DNA from: Sphingopyxis jiangsuensis
Lineage (GTDB): Bacteria > Pseudomonadota > Alphaproteobacteria > Sphingomonadales > Sphingomonadaceae
Direction: 5' to 3'
Length of the DNA stretch: 64,000 nucleotides
NCBI RefSeq assembly: GCF_016734905.1
Contig: NZ_JAERPO010000002.1
Location: 515,524 to 579,523, forward strand
This document shows positions 30,886 through 40,307 of this stretch, in pieces. The notes beneath the pieces were generated by a model that had not been told where the DNA came from, ran no database searches, and was given only the letters and a program-made list of their open reading frames with translations. Each line of letters begins with the position of its first letter. The stretch's first letter is position 1. The translations under genes were made by a program, and so were the position numbers.

Positions 30886-32015
30886 CCACGGCGCTGCTCC
30901 CTGAAAGCGTCGCGGAGCGCTTTCACCTGCCGGACGGCGTCACCTATCTTAAAAGTCACAGCGTCGGCTGCCAGCCGCGCCGGGCGGAGGCGCTGCTGCG
31001 CGAGCGCTATCTGGCGCCCTGGGCCGTGACGGGCGAAGCCTGGCCGCACTGGCTGGATGCTGTCGATGCGTGGCGGGCGGCGCTGGGAGCGTTGGTTGGC
31101 GTCGAGCCGCGCGACCTCTGCCCTGCGACCAATGTCAGCGCCGGGCTGTCGCGCTATCTGTCGGCGCTAGGGCAAGCAACGACGCGGCGGACGATCCTGT
31201 TCGCGCCGGGCGCCTTTCCGACGATCGGCTATGTCGCGGGCGGGCTCGCCGCCGAAGGCTGGCAGACACGCATGCTGCCCGCCGGTGCCGATGTGCGGGA
31301 TCCCGCCAGCTGGACTGCGGCAATGGACGCGGATGTCGCGCTCGCGATCCCGATGCACGTCAGCTCGAACAGCAGCGCGCGCGCCGATATTGCCGGTATC
31401 GCCGCGGCGGTGCGCGCGGCGGGCGGGCGCTGCATCGCCGATTGCGCGCAGTCGGTCGGGGTCGCGCCCGTCACCCCCGCTGCGTGGGGCGTCGATGCGG
31501 CGCTCGGGACGAGCGTCAAATGGCTGTGCGGCGGTCCGGGCGCAGCGTGGCTGTGGGTCGCACCGCAAGACCGCACGGCGCTCGATCCGACCGAGCGCGG
31601 CTGGTGGAGCCACGCCGACCCGTTCGAGATGGACATCACCGATTTCCGCTATGCCCCCGACGCACGGCGCTGGTGGGGCGGAACGCCCGACGTTGCGCCG
31701 TTCATATTGTCGACGGCGGGCATCGCCGAGATTGCGGCGATCGGGGTCGATGCGATCCGCGGCCATAATCTGGCCTTGCAGGCGATGGTCCGCGACGCGG
31801 TGGAGCCGAAAACGCCGCAGTGGCGCTGGCCGACGGGCGACATCGGCGGGACGCTGTGCATCGACACCGGCGCCGACCAGCCGCGCGTCGCTGCGGCGCT
31901 TGATGGACACAGCATCCGGGCCGACTTTCGCGGAACCGTCGTGCGGTTGTCCTTCCATGCCTATAACGGTTTGCGGGATGTGGAACGGTTGGTCGAAGCG
32001 CTGCGCCAGGCTTGA
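30882..32015 (+). CDS. Kynureninase-like PLP enzyme
   Basis: This 377-residue fold-type I PLP enzyme resembles kynureninase (kynurenine to anthranilate plus alanine). Features are the N-terminal LKSHSVGCQPR, CIADCAQSVGVAPVTPAAWGVD with the cofactor-binding Asp, and the Schiff-base Lys in LGTSVKWLCGGPGAAWLWV. The final block is IRADFRGTVVRLSFHAYNG. The start is a GTG overlapping the stop of the dioxygenase gene, so the two form a coupled tryptophan-kynurenine operon. Other class V aminotransferases share part of this pattern, but context favours kynureninase. Confidence 0.85.
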   Translation: MTTALLPESVAERFHLPDGVTYLKSHSVGCQPRRAEALLRERYLAPWAVTGEAWPHWLDAVDAWRAALGALVGVEPRDLCPATNVSAGLSRYLSALGQATTRRTILFAPGAFPTIGYVAGGLAAEGWQTRMLPAGADVRDPASWTAAMDADVALAIPMHVSSNSSARADIAGIAAAVRAAGGRCIADCAQSVGVAPVTPAAWGVDAALGTSVKWLCGGPGAAWLWVAPQDRTALDPTERGWWSHADPFEMDITDFRYAPDARRWWGGTPDVAPFILSTAGIAEIAAIGVDAIRGHNLALQAMVRDAVEPKTPQWRWPTGDIGGTLCIDTGADQPRVAAALDGHSIRADFRGTVVRLSFHAYNGLRDVERLVEALRQA

Positions 32016-32017
32016 CC

Positions 32018-32093
32018 GTCATCCCGGCGCAGGCCGGGATCTCGCCGCTCGAATGGCAACAACCGGTGAGACCCCGGCCTTCGCCGGGGTGAC
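32018..32093. repeat. 76-bp bipartite palindromic unit (GGCGNAGGCC family)
   Basis: The arms 32018-32042 and 32069-32093 are inverted copies with three mismatches around a 26-bp centre, each a hairpin of the form CCCGGCG-x-AGGCCGGG. It lies between convergent genes. A single arm of the same family is at 53437-53461. Confidence 0.85.
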
Positions 32094-32120
32094 GATGGAA
32101 AAATCACGAAGCGGCGGCGA

Positions 32121-33860
32121 TCACTCCGCCGCCATCGCCAGTTCGACGCGCTGCGGGCCGCGGATGACACCGCCGGGGGTCGGGCCCTGCATTTCGCCGT
32201 CGCGGAAGGTGACCTGCCCCGACTTGACTGTCGCGACATAGCCGTCGGCCTTTTGGAGGAGGCGCTTGCCGCCCGCGGGAAGGTCGAAGGCGAGCCACGG
32301 CTTGCCGAGCTTCAGCGCTCCCAAATCGATGACGTTAAGGTCGGCGAGATAGCCCGGCGCGATCAGCCCGCGGTCGTCGAGGCCATAGAGCAATGCGGTG
32401 TCGCGGCACTGGCGCTTCACCGCATGTTCGAGCGCGATACGCCCGCGCGCACGGTCGCGCACCCAGTGCTGGAGCATGAAGGTCGGCGACGCCGCGTCGC
32501 AGATCGTGCCGCAATGCGCGCCGCCGTCGGACAGGCTGTTCACCGTATCGTCCGCCGCCTGCAGCTCCTCGAGAAAATCGAGATTGCCGTCGCGATAGTT
32601 GAGGATCGGGAAATAGATGAAACCGCGTCCTTCGTCTTTCATCAGCAGGTCATAGGCATATTCGGACGGGCCGACCCCGGCGGCGGCGGCGCGCGCCATG
32701 ATGCTCTCGTCCATCTTGGGCTCATAGTTGAAATCGGGATCCATCTCGAACTGCAGCGGCCAGCCGAGCGCGACCATCTTCAGAAAGTCGATGATGTCGC
32801 TCTCGGGCCAGACATTTTCTTCGGCGATCATCCGCGCCTTGAACGCCGGGTCCTTGAGCTTGGCGAGCTGCTCGGCCCACGGCAGGTCGGTGATCTCGTT
32901 CCACGCGGGCTTGAAGCGGAACGGGTGTACCGTCCCCTGCCACGCCATGATGACCCCATTGCCGCGCAGCGCGATCTGCGCGACGATGTTCGCGCCGGCG
33001 GCATTTTGGCGCCGCATTTCGTCGATCTGTTCCTCGAGCGGCAATTCCTTGGCGATAGATTGCAACGCGGCGAAGGTCACCGGCAGCCCGGTTTCGCGGC
33101 TCAAATCGCCCATCCACTGAAACTCGTTCCACTCGCGCTTCAGGTCGCTCGCCATTTCGAACACGCCATAGCCGACGCGGCCCATTGCGCGGCCGATCGC
33201 GATCAGCTCTTCGGCGGTCGCGGTGGTGCCGGGCACCAGTTCGCCGTCGACCGATTTGTGCAGCACGGTGCGGCTCGTCGAAAAGCCGAGCGCGCCCGCA
33301 CGCACGCCTTCCTCGACGATGCGCGACATTTCGGCGACGTCCTCGTCGGTTGGAATCGCGCCGGGCTTTTCGCGGTCGCCGAGCACATAGGCGCGCACCG
33401 CGCCGTGCGGGACATGGCAGGCGACGTCGACGGTGCGCGGCAGTTTTTCGAGCGCGTCCATATACTCGGGGAAGGTTTCCCAATCCCAGCTCATCCCTTC
33501 GGCGAGCGCGGTGCCGGGAATATCCTCGACCCCCTCCATCAGCGAGATCAGCCAGTCGTGGCGGTCGGGTTTGGCGGGAGCGAAGCCGACGCCGCAATTG
33601 CCCATGATGACGGTGGTGACGCCGTGCCAGCTCGACGGCGCCATTTCGGCGTCCCACGTCGCCTGCCCGTCATAATGGGTGTGGACGTCGACAAAACCGG
33701 GGGTGACGATCTTGCCCGCTGCGTCGATTTCCTCGCGTGCGGGGCCGAGGTTGTCGCCCACCGCGACGATCCGGTCGCCGTCGATCGCGACATCGCCTGT
33801 AAAGGGCGCGCTGCCCGTCCCGTCGACGATGGTTCCGCCGCGTATGACCAGATCGTGCAT
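32121..33860 (-). CDS. N-acyl-D-amino acid deacylase-type amidohydrolase
   Basis: This metal-dependent amidohydrolase of the D-aminoacylase group (amidohydro_3) has 579 residues. The metal motif is [16 protein letters not shown] near residue 60. [27 protein letters not shown] is the pattern of D-aminoacylase relatives, and [27 protein letters not shown] holds the catalytic Asp region. The C-terminal strand [25 protein letters not shown] closes the urease-like small domain. The ATG at 33860 (MHDLVIRGG) is the natural start; upstream codons are a duplicated 13-bp motif (CCGATTATCTTCG twice). The substrate is unknown. Confidence 0.88.
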   Translation of the reverse strand: MHDLVIRGGTIVDGTGSAPFTGDVAIDGDRIVAVGDNLGPAREEIDAAGKIVTPGFVDVHTHYDGQATWDAEMAPSSWHGVTTVIMGNCGVGFAPAKPDRHDWLISLMEGVEDIPGTALAEGMSWDWETFPEYMDALEKLPRTVDVACHVPHGAVRAYVLGDREKPGAIPTDEDVAEMSRIVEEGVRAGALGFSTSRTVLHKSVDGELVPGTTATAEELIAIGRAMGRVGYGVFEMASDLKREWNEFQWMGDLSRETGLPVTFAALQSIAKELPLEEQIDEMRRQNAAGANIVAQIALRGNGVIMAWQGTVHPFRFKPAWNEITDLPWAEQLAKLKDPAFKARMIAEENVWPESDIIDFLKMVALGWPLQFEMDPDFNYEPKMDESIMARAAAAGVGPSEYAYDLLMKDEGRGFIYFPILNYRDGNLDFLEELQAADDTVNSLSDGGAHCGTICDAASPTFMLQHWVRDRARGRIALEHAVKRQCRDTALLYGLDDRGLIAPGYLADLNVIDLGALKLGKPWLAFDLPAGGKRLLQKADGYVATVKSGQVTFRDGEMQGPTPGGVIRGPQRVELAMAAE

Positions 33861-34128
33861 CTTCGCTCTCCCGATTATCTTCGCCCGATTATCTTCGCGC
33901 AATTTTTCGTTTCACGACGAAACCTATCATGGATTCGCGATATGCCAAGGCCCTTGGCGGCGCCCTAAAGCGACAAGGGATACGGGCAGGGCAATCGAAA
34001 CTGTCTCCCTGTCGCTTTGAACCCGGCCTATCCGTCGACGGGCAGCCGTCATGGCACCAGGCAATTTTGCAGGAAAGGGTGGGGCCGTGCGATGCTATGA
34101 CGGCACCGGGATAGAGGGAGTCGAAACG

Positions 34129-34926
34129 ATGATCCGTCCGATACTTGCTGCCGCGAGCGCGCTGTCGCTGCTCACCGCCTGCACCGCAACCGCCCCCGCC
34201 GATGGCGCAGCCAGCGCCGCATCCGCCATGCCGCCGCCGATGGCGATCAACTATGCGGCGATCCTGGCCGATCCCACGCGCCCCGACGCGGACCGCGAGC
34301 GCGACGCGGCGCGGATGCCCGCGCGGCTGATGGATTTTGCCCGGATCGCGCGTGGCGAGCGCGTCGGCGATTATGTGATGGGGGGCGGCTATCTGACGCG
34401 CATCCTGTCGGGCGTCGTCGGAGCCGAGGGCCGCGTCTATGCCTTTCAGCCGCAGGAATTCATCGCATTCCGCGCGCAATATGGCGAGGACCAGAAAAGG
34501 GTCGTCGATGCTTATGCCAATGTCGACGCCGTAAACGGCGCTTTCGCGGCGCCGCCCTTTCCCGAACCGCTCGACACGATCATTACCGTGCAGAATTTCC
34601 ATGACCTGTATCTGAAGCCTTTCCCGGCAGGGACAGGCGACAGAGCGAGTGCGGCGCTGTTCGCGGCGCTGAAACCCGGCGGGACGCTGGTGGTCGTCGA
34701 TCACAGCGCCGCCGACGGCAGCGGTACGACGCTGACGGATAGCCTGCACCGTATCGACAAGGCAGCGGTGATCGCGGCGCTCTCGCAGGCGGGTTTTGTC
34801 TTCGAGGCCGAAAGCGACCTCTACGCCCGCCCCGAAGACCCGCGCACCGCCAATGTCTTTGACGGGGAAATTCGCGGCAAGACCAACCAGTTCGCGCTGC
34901 GGTTCAGGAAGCCCGGGCAGGCGTGA
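34129..34926 (+). CDS. Methyltransferase-like lipoprotein
   Basis: This 265-residue exported protein has a class I methyltransferase-like fold. The signal peptide ends at lipobox LLTAC (residues 14-18). The body shows VGDYVMGGGYLTRILSGVVGAEGRVYAFQP, a glycine-rich nucleotide-binding-like strand-loop. VQNFHDLYLKPFPA follows, then LFAALKPGGTLVVVDHSAA, the typical post-strand-4 motif. Similar predicted methyltransferases with signal peptides are common in sphingomonads. S-adenosylmethionine is not expected outside the cytoplasm, so the true activity is unclear. SD AGAGGGAG is 9 nt before the ATG. Confidence 0.85.
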   Translation: MIRPILAAASALSLLTACTATAPADGAASAASAMPPPMAINYAAILADPTRPDADRERDAARMPARLMDFARIARGERVGDYVMGGGYLTRILSGVVGAEGRVYAFQPQEFIAFRAQYGEDQKRVVDAYANVDAVNGAFAAPPFPEPLDTIITVQNFHDLYLKPFPAGTGDRASAALFAALKPGGTLVVVDHSAADGSGTTLTDSLHRIDKAAVIAALSQAGFVFEAESDLYARPEDPRTANVFDGEIRGKTNQFALRFRKPGQA

Positions 34927-34951
34927 CTTTGCGGGTTGGGAATGAGCCGCA

Positions 34952-35875
34952 TCAATGCGTGTGAAAGCGCACCTTGTTCAGATAATAGGACCGCATCGGA
35001 TTACCGCTCGCATCGACGGCAGCATCAAAGCGCGCGCGCCGCATCAAGGCATTGCAGACGGCTTTGTCAAAGCCTTCGGGATTGGTCGATTGCTGAACAT
35101 GGCAGGATGCAGGCACGCCCTTTTCATCGACGATCAATCGGAAATTGACGATGCCGGGCATACCTTGGCTGAGCATCGCTGACGGATAATCACTGTGCGT
35201 AAGCCACTTCCCGGGATTGCCGATCGGTGACACGCCCTTGCTTTGATTTTTCAACCGATCGGGATCAAGGCCCCAGTGGGTGATGAGGTTGTCGAGACAA
35301 GAGCGCAAAGCATCAAATGGCGCCTTGAGCGATCCGGTCATCAGTCGGACAGGACGACGCAATGGTCTCCCGAATTCGACGTAGGTCGTCGCGGCCTCAT
35401 CCTCTGCGGTAATCGGAGAAACCTCCACATGCGCGGCGCCAAGACCGGCTTTGAAAGCCGCATAGGTACGCTTCTGCTCTTTGAGCGATAGCGGGCGGAT
35501 GCGATTGTCCGCGATGAAAATCCACGCGGGAATTTTCTCATCAATCCAGCCGGAGAAAAAGACCAATCGATGCTCAGCAAAGGGGGGGCCGAAACGAACG
35601 GCCGCTTCCCCACCATTTTTTTTCGCTTTGGTGATTTCACCAGCCAGCGTCATCCGAAAATAATCGCCTGGGCCGAAACGGTCCATGAACAATATCAACG
35701 CATCGTCGCCGGTGCCGAATGTCCGCGCGAGGCGGCAATAATCGTCGGCATAGTGGACATTCCACGATGACGAAGGTTCCAGCTCCAGAGGTGCCTCATT
35801 TGCCGCCGCTTGCGGCGCCAGCAATATCAACGATAGCGACAGAAGGGTCGCTTTATCCCCCATCTTCATGACCAT
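34952..35875 (-). CDS. Exported protein with C-terminal TonB-like domain
   Basis: This 307-residue secreted protein has a signal peptide (MGDKATLLSLSLILLAPQAAANE within the first 25 residues). The N-terminal 200 residues are unfamiliar (SSWNVHYADDYCRLARTFGTGDD). The last 80 residues form a TonB_C domain: GIVNFRLIVDEKGVPASCHVQ, then FDKAVCNALMRRARFDAAVD and MRSYYLNKVRF. There is no membrane anchor or Pro-rich spacer as in true energy-transducing TonB, so it is probably not one. Three ATGs (35875, 35869, 35863) are possible; GGAG lies 11 nt before the first. Confidence 0.75.
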   Translation of the reverse strand: MVMKMGDKATLLSLSLILLAPQAAANEAPLELEPSSSWNVHYADDYCRLARTFGTGDDALILFMDRFGPGDYFRMTLAGEITKAKKNGGEAAVRFGPPFAEHRLVFFSGWIDEKIPAWIFIADNRIRPLSLKEQKRTYAAFKAGLGAAHVEVSPITAEDEAATTYVEFGRPLRRPVRLMTGSLKAPFDALRSCLDNLITHWGLDPDRLKNQSKGVSPIGNPGKWLTHSDYPSAMLSQGMPGIVNFRLIVDEKGVPASCHVQQSTNPEGFDKAVCNALMRRARFDAAVDASGNPMRSYYLNKVRFHTH

Positions 35876-35931
35876 GAGAGCTATCGCTCCCCATGCGAAT
35901 TGGCAAGCGGCCAAGATACCGAAATGGCAGC

Positions 35932-36927
35932 TTATCCGATATCCCCATAGGACGCATAATCCTCGACATGCGCGTTGGGGCGGCGGAAGCTCGTGAAACT
36001 CATGCTTGCCGACAGGTCGAGCGCCTCGACCTGATGCCACCAGCCAACCGGGAGGAATACTGCCTCGCCGGGGCCGATCACCGTTTCGATCACCGGCGGC
36101 GTTTCGGCGTCGCCCTGCCCCGCTGGCAGGGGCGTATTGTTCCAGTCCGAAAAACAGTGGACGCGGTTCTTCATCCGATCCGCCGCCCAGGGCGGCGCCA
36201 TGCGAACACGCTTGCGCCCGACAATCTGGACCAGAAGATTATTGGTGAGATCATGATGCCAGGGCGTCAGCGTCCCCTTCGGCCCCAGCCAGAAGAAACC
36301 ATCGCGTTCGGAGCGCTGATCGAGAATGGTGATGGGTTTCATGTCATCCCAAAGCGGTGCGAGCGCGGCGGCATTGGTACCGCTGTTATAGGCGGTCAGA
36401 TAGACGTCGTTGCTCGGCGTATCGGCGCGCAGCCATTCGATGAGTTCGGCAAAGCGGACCGGGCGGCGGTGGTCGTCCTTGGCGATCTCGTAATCGGGAC
36501 TGCGCTCGCGCCCGACCTGCGCCTCGACGACCGCGTCGCCTGCGACCGCCGCGAAATGATCGAGCGACCAGTTCGAAAGTGCGGGCCAATGATCGACCAA
36601 CCCGAGCAATTTCGCAGGACGGTTGGCGTCATAATAGTGATGATAGAAATGGTCGGGGTCGGCGTTGCCGAGCGTATCGAGCGCGAAGCCGCCCTCAGCC
36701 TCGAACGCGAGGCGTTGCTGGTTGGCGAACAGCCAGCGCTGCTTCGCCATGCGCGCGGCCTGACGGCGGAGCGCCGCGGCAAGCGGGTCCTTTGCCAGCC
36801 GGTCGATTTCATAGCGCGCCGACGCGGCCGAAATCCCAGCCGCGACGAGCCGCCGGTGCAATGCATCGTCGTCCTCGCCGACGGTCAGCCCTTCGGCGAT
36901 CAGCGCGCGCTTGTCAGCCTGGGGCAT
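35932..36927 (-). CDS. Cupin-like JmjC-domain protein
   Basis: This is a 331-residue 2-oxoglutarate/Fe(II)-type cupin of the JmjC group. About 90 N-terminal helical residues precede the domain. RPAKLLGLVDHWPALSNWSLDHF is the start of the cupin_8 fold. TLTPWHHDLTNNLLVQIVGRKRV carries the HxD iron ligands and FLPVGWWHQVEALD the distal His. Relatives hydroxylate protein or tRNA, but here the substrate is unknown. The C-terminus keeps SASMSFTSF. The ATG at 36927 (MPQADKRAL) was preferred over one 39 bp upstream. Confidence 0.85.
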   Translation of the reverse strand: MPQADKRALIAEGLTVGEDDDALHRRLVAAGISAASARYEIDRLAKDPLAAALRRQAARMAKQRWLFANQQRLAFEAEGGFALDTLGNADPDHFYHHYYDANRPAKLLGLVDHWPALSNWSLDHFAAVAGDAVVEAQVGRERSPDYEIAKDDHRRPVRFAELIEWLRADTPSNDVYLTAYNSGTNAAALAPLWDDMKPITILDQRSERDGFFWLGPKGTLTPWHHDLTNNLLVQIVGRKRVRMAPPWAADRMKNRVHCFSDWNNTPLPAGQGDAETPPVIETVIGPGEAVFLPVGWWHQVEALDLSASMSFTSFRRPNAHVEDYASYGDIG

Positions 36928-37024
36928 GCGGAGTCCTCGTCGGCGCCCGAATGCGGGCAGGTACAAGGCCGCTCAAGCGCCGGTCGGTGACAATTGGATG
37001 ACAGGAGCCTCCGCGTGTCCGCGA

Positions 37025-38383
37025 TCACTCGCCGGTCGGAGCGGTCTCTTCGATCGGTGGTGGCTCCTCGGCTTCGGTCAGCGCCCCGTTCTGGATCAGC
37101 CATTGCGGGAAATCATCCTGCACCGATGCCATGACGCGGTCGACCGCCGCCGCGACCTGCTCGCCTTCGGCCTCGCGGTCGCGCTGAACGATTGCGCGGC
37201 GCGCCTGCAGATCGATCAGCACCCGGTCGCGCGGCACGAGGTTCCCCACGGTCAGTCCGGCAAGAACACCGCGACTTTCGCTCTCGCGCTGCTCAAGCGC
37301 CGCGATTCGCTGATTGAGCCGTTCTTCGAACTCGACTGCGGCGTTGGTCTGCTGGCGAATTTGGACAATGCTGACACGGACATCCCGGTTCAGTCGATCG
37401 CGAACGGCCCGCGCGAGGTCGCCGTTGAGCTGCGACGCATATTGGTCGACGAGCACGACGCCATCGACTGCCACTTCGTCGCCCTCCATCCGAACATTGA
37501 GGCTGTCAACGCGGTCGCCACGTTTGAGAAGATCGCTGAGTTCGGATTGGACGGCGTTGCGCGCGCCGACTTCGCGGACGATATTGTTGAGCGACAGCGC
37601 TAGCGGGATGGACAATATGCCTAGTGTGACGACGATTCCGACCACCTGCATCGCCGTATTCTGGGCAGTCAGAGACGGTCCGAAACGGTTCAGCCGGGCG
37701 ACAATCGTCGCGACGAGCGCGATCGCGAGCGTGTTGGTGAGGAACAGCAACGCGGCGCCAAGCGCATAGTCAAAGCGCCCGGTGACAAGCCCGAAACCGA
37801 TCGTCGACAGCGGCGGGACAAGCGCGGTGGCGATCGCGACGCCGACCATGACCCCCGACAGCTTGCGCAGGATGGCGTAGACGCCCGCGACCCCGCCGAC
37901 GACGGCGACGCCAAGATCGAGCAAGGTCGGTTCGGTCCGCGCGCGCAGTTCGGGCGTGACGTCCTTGATCGGCGACAGCCAGATGATGACCATCGCGATC
38001 AGCACCGCAACGCCCATCCCCGCTGCCATGGTGATCAGCGAACGCTGGATCAGATGGCGCTCGAGTGTCGCGAGGCCAAAGCCGACGCCCATGATCGGGC
38101 CGAGCAGGGGCGACACGAGCATCGCGCCGATCACGACCGGCGCCGAGCTTTGCAGGAGTCCCAGCGTCGCGATTGCCGACGACAGCGTGATCAGCAGCAG
38201 GAATTTCTGATTGAGCCGGGCGTCGCGCGCGATGCGCGCGAGCATTACCGACCGCCCGTGGCTTTCTTCCTTCCCGAGGTTGGCATCTTCCTCAGCGGCA
38301 GACTTCGGCCGCGCCGAATGGCGTCCCCCGGCGCTGAATGGGGCATCGCCCAGTCCGGGTACCCCAGGATGATGCCCCCCCAT
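37025..38383 (-). CDS. DUF389 family membrane protein
   Basis: This 452-residue membrane protein of unknown function belongs to the DUF389 family. The family core is SSAIATLGLLQSSAPVVIGAMLVSPLLGPIMGVGFGLA, followed by five to six more helices (residues 70-280). VGVAIATALVPPLSTIGFGL is highly typical. The C-terminal 170 residues are cytoplasmic or periplasmic, with coiled-coil character (FEERLNQRIAALEQRESESRG). GGAGG lies 4 nt before the ATG. It begins 12 bp after etfA ends and may be read with it. Confidence 0.88.
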   Translation of the reverse strand: MGGHHPGVPGLGDAPFSAGGRHSARPKSAAEEDANLGKEESHGRSVMLARIARDARLNQKFLLLITLSSAIATLGLLQSSAPVVIGAMLVSPLLGPIMGVGFGLATLERHLIQRSLITMAAGMGVAVLIAMVIIWLSPIKDVTPELRARTEPTLLDLGVAVVGGVAGVYAILRKLSGVMVGVAIATALVPPLSTIGFGLVTGRFDYALGAALLFLTNTLAIALVATIVARLNRFGPSLTAQNTAMQVVGIVVTLGILSIPLALSLNNIVREVGARNAVQSELSDLLKRGDRVDSLNVRMEGDEVAVDGVVLVDQYASQLNGDLARAVRDRLNRDVRVSIVQIRQQTNAAVEFEERLNQRIAALEQRESESRGVLAGLTVGNLVPRDRVLIDLQARRAIVQRDREAEGEQVAAAVDRVMASVQDDFPQWLIQNGALTEAEEPPPIEETAPTGE

Positions 38384-38395
38384 CGCGCCTCCGGC

Positions 38396-39325
38396 CTAGA
38401 TCTTGCCCGTCAATTCGGGAACGGCGTTGAACAGATCGGCGACAAGGCCGAGGTCGGCGACCTGAAAGATCGGCGCATCCTCGTCCTTGTTGATCGCGAC
38501 GATGGTTTTCGAATCCTTCATTCCCGCTAGATGCTGGATGGCGCCCGAAATGCCAATCGCAAAATAGACTTCGGGCGCGACGATCTTGCCGGTCTGGCCG
38601 ACCTGATAGTCGTTGGGGACATAGCCCGCATCGACTGCGGCGCGGCTGGCGCCGAGCGCGGCGCCGAGCTTGTCGGCGAGCGGAACGATGACCTCTTCAT
38701 ATTTTTCGCTCGACCCGAGCGCACGGCCACCCGAGACGATGACCTTCGCGGAGGTGAGTTCGGGGCGTTCCGACTTGGCGATTTCGGCGCCGACAAAGCT
38801 CGAGATGCCCGTATCGCCGCCCGCCGACACGGCCTCGACCGCGCCCGAGCCGCCCGAGGTCGCCGCCTTTTCGAACGCGGTGCCGCGGACGGTGAGAACG
38901 AGCTTGGCATCCGAACTTTCGACGGTGGCGATCGCATTGCCCGCATAGATGGGGCGCGTGAAGGTCTTCGGCCCTTCGACCGAAAGAATGTCCGACACCT
39001 GCATCACGTCGAGCAGCGCGGCGACGCGCGGCGCGATATTCTTGCCCGTCGTCGTCGCAGGCGCGACGAAGGCGTCGTGGCTCGCCATCAGTTCGGCGAT
39101 CATCGGCGCGATATTTTCGGGGAGCGCGTGGCCGAAGGCAGCGCTGTCGGCGACATGGACCTTGCCCACGCCAGAAATTTGCGCGGCGGCTTGCGCGACG
39201 CCATCGACGCCCTCGCCCGCGACGAGCAGATGGACTTCGCCGAGTTTCGAGGCGGCGGTCACCGCAGCGAGCGTGGCATCCTTGACGGCGCTGCCGTCAT
39301 GTTCGACCCAAACCAGAGTTTTCAT
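38396..39325 (-). CDS. etfA: Electron transfer flavoprotein, alpha subunit
   Basis: EtfA binds FAD and, with EtfB, passes electrons from acyl-CoA dehydrogenases to ETF:ubiquinone oxidoreductase. Over 309 residues the C-terminal FAD domain is clear: [34 protein letters not shown], then [37 protein letters not shown] and [23 protein letters not shown]. The N-terminal domain begins [25 protein letters not shown] precedes the ATG by 9 nt. It follows etfB after a 114-bp gap that holds a palindromic repeat. Confidence 0.97.
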   Translation of the reverse strand: MKTLVWVEHDGSAVKDATLAAVTAASKLGEVHLLVAGEGVDGVAQAAAQISGVGKVHVADSAAFGHALPENIAPMIAELMASHDAFVAPATTTGKNIAPRVAALLDVMQVSDILSVEGPKTFTRPIYAGNAIATVESSDAKLVLTVRGTAFEKAATSGGSGAVEAVSAGGDTGISSFVGAEIAKSERPELTSAKVIVSGGRALGSSEKYEEVIVPLADKLGAALGASRAAVDAGYVPNDYQVGQTGKIVAPEVYFAIGISGAIQHLAGMKDSKTIVAINKDEDAPIFQVADLGLVADLFNAVPELTGKI

Positions 39326-39349
39326 CTCTTACGTTCCTTCTTCCCGTCC

Positions 39350-39431
39350 CGTTCGCATCGAGCGAAGTCGAGATGCCCCTCGACCTTGCGCTGTCCCGAT
39401 GGGTGTCTCGACTTCGCTCGACACGAGCGGG
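39350..39431. repeat. Palindromic repeat inside the etfB-etfA gap (cgaagtcgagat family, copy 2)
   Basis: CGTTCGCATCGAGCGAAGTC (from 39350) pairs with its inverse GACTTCGCTCGACACGAGCG (ending at about 39429), around a roughly 40-bp centre with GATGGGTGTCTCGAC. It can fold into a long hairpin in the etfBA transcript. Other copies are at 6170-6243 and 58819-58900. Confidence 0.85.
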
Positions 39432-39439
39432 GGATAGAT

Positions 39440-40189
39440 TCAGCTGTGGACGCCCATCGCCTTCAGCTTGGCGACCAGCTCATCGACGTCGGCGACCTTG
39501 ATGCCCGCCTGGCGCACCGGCGGTTCGGCCACCTTGAGCACCTTGACGCGCGGGGCCGTGTCGACGCCATAGTCGGTGGGCGACTTGGTTTCGAGCGGCT
39601 TCGACTTCGCCTTCATGATGTTGGGAAGCGACGCATAGCGCGGCTCGTTGAGGCGCAGGTCGGTGGTAACGACCGCGGGGGTCTTGAGCTTGACCGTTTC
39701 GAGCCCGCCGTCGACCTCGCGGGTGACGCTCACGCTGTCGCCCTCGACATCTACCTTGCTCGCGAAAGTGCCCTGCGCCCAGCCGGTCAATGCGGCGAGC
39801 ATCTGGCCGGTCTGGTTATTGTCGTCGTCGATTGCCTGCTTGCCGAGGATGACGAGGCCGGGTGCCTCCGCGTCAGCAATCGCCTTCAATATCTTGGCAA
39901 CGGCCAGCGGTTCGACGGCGTCGTCGGTCTGGACGAGGATGGCGCGGTCGGCGCCCATCGCGAGCGCGGTGCGCAGCGTCTCCTGCGCCTTCGCCGGGCC
40001 GATGCTGACAGCGACGATTTCGCTCGCGGCACCCTTTTCCTTGAGGCGGATCGCTTCTTCGACCGCGATTTCGTCGAACGGGTTCATCGACATCTTGACG
40101 TTGGCAAGGTCGACGCCGGTGCCGTCGGCTTTGACCCGCGGCTTGACGTTGTAATCGAGCACCCGCTTCACGGGGACGAGGATTTTCAT
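39440..40189 (-). CDS. etfB: Electron transfer flavoprotein, beta subunit
   Basis: EtfB is the AMP-binding partner of EtfA. The 249-residue product begins [20 protein letters not shown] at the ATG at 40189. It contains [22 protein letters not shown] and the beta-subunit signature region [70 protein letters not shown] is the loop that docks acyl-CoA dehydrogenases. It lies between sucC and etfA on the minus strand. Confidence 0.97.
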   Translation of the reverse strand: MKILVPVKRVLDYNVKPRVKADGTGVDLANVKMSMNPFDEIAVEEAIRLKEKGAASEIVAVSIGPAKAQETLRTALAMGADRAILVQTDDAVEPLAVAKILKAIADAEAPGLVILGKQAIDDDNNQTGQMLAALTGWAQGTFASKVDVEGDSVSVTREVDGGLETVKLKTPAVVTTDLRLNEPRYASLPNIMKAKSKPLETKSPTDYGVDTAPRVKVLKVAEPPVRQAGIKVADVDELVAKLKAMGVHS

Positions 40190-40268
40190 GGCTTTGTCAG
40201 CTCCTCTCAACAATGTTGCACCGCGTCATAATTGGCGCTTACGTAAACGTCAACCTGCGGGGTCCTTG

Positions 40269-40296
40269 CCCCCTTCTCTCGCGGGGAGAGAGGGGG
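40269..40296. terminator. Hairpin between sucC and etfB
   Basis: CCCCCTTCTCTC pairs with GAGAGAGGGGG with one mismatch and a short loop. It lies just downstream of the sucC stop on the minus strand. No T-tract follows, so it may attenuate rather than terminate. Confidence 0.5.
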
Positions 40297-40307
40297 TCAA
40301 CCCGTTA

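Noticed and set aside
35187..35320. Energy-transducing TonB for a transport system
   Set aside because: The TonB_C domain at the end of this protein lacks a membrane anchor and Pro-rich spacer and no exbB/exbD or receptor is near, so I kept it as an exported protein with a TonB-like domain.
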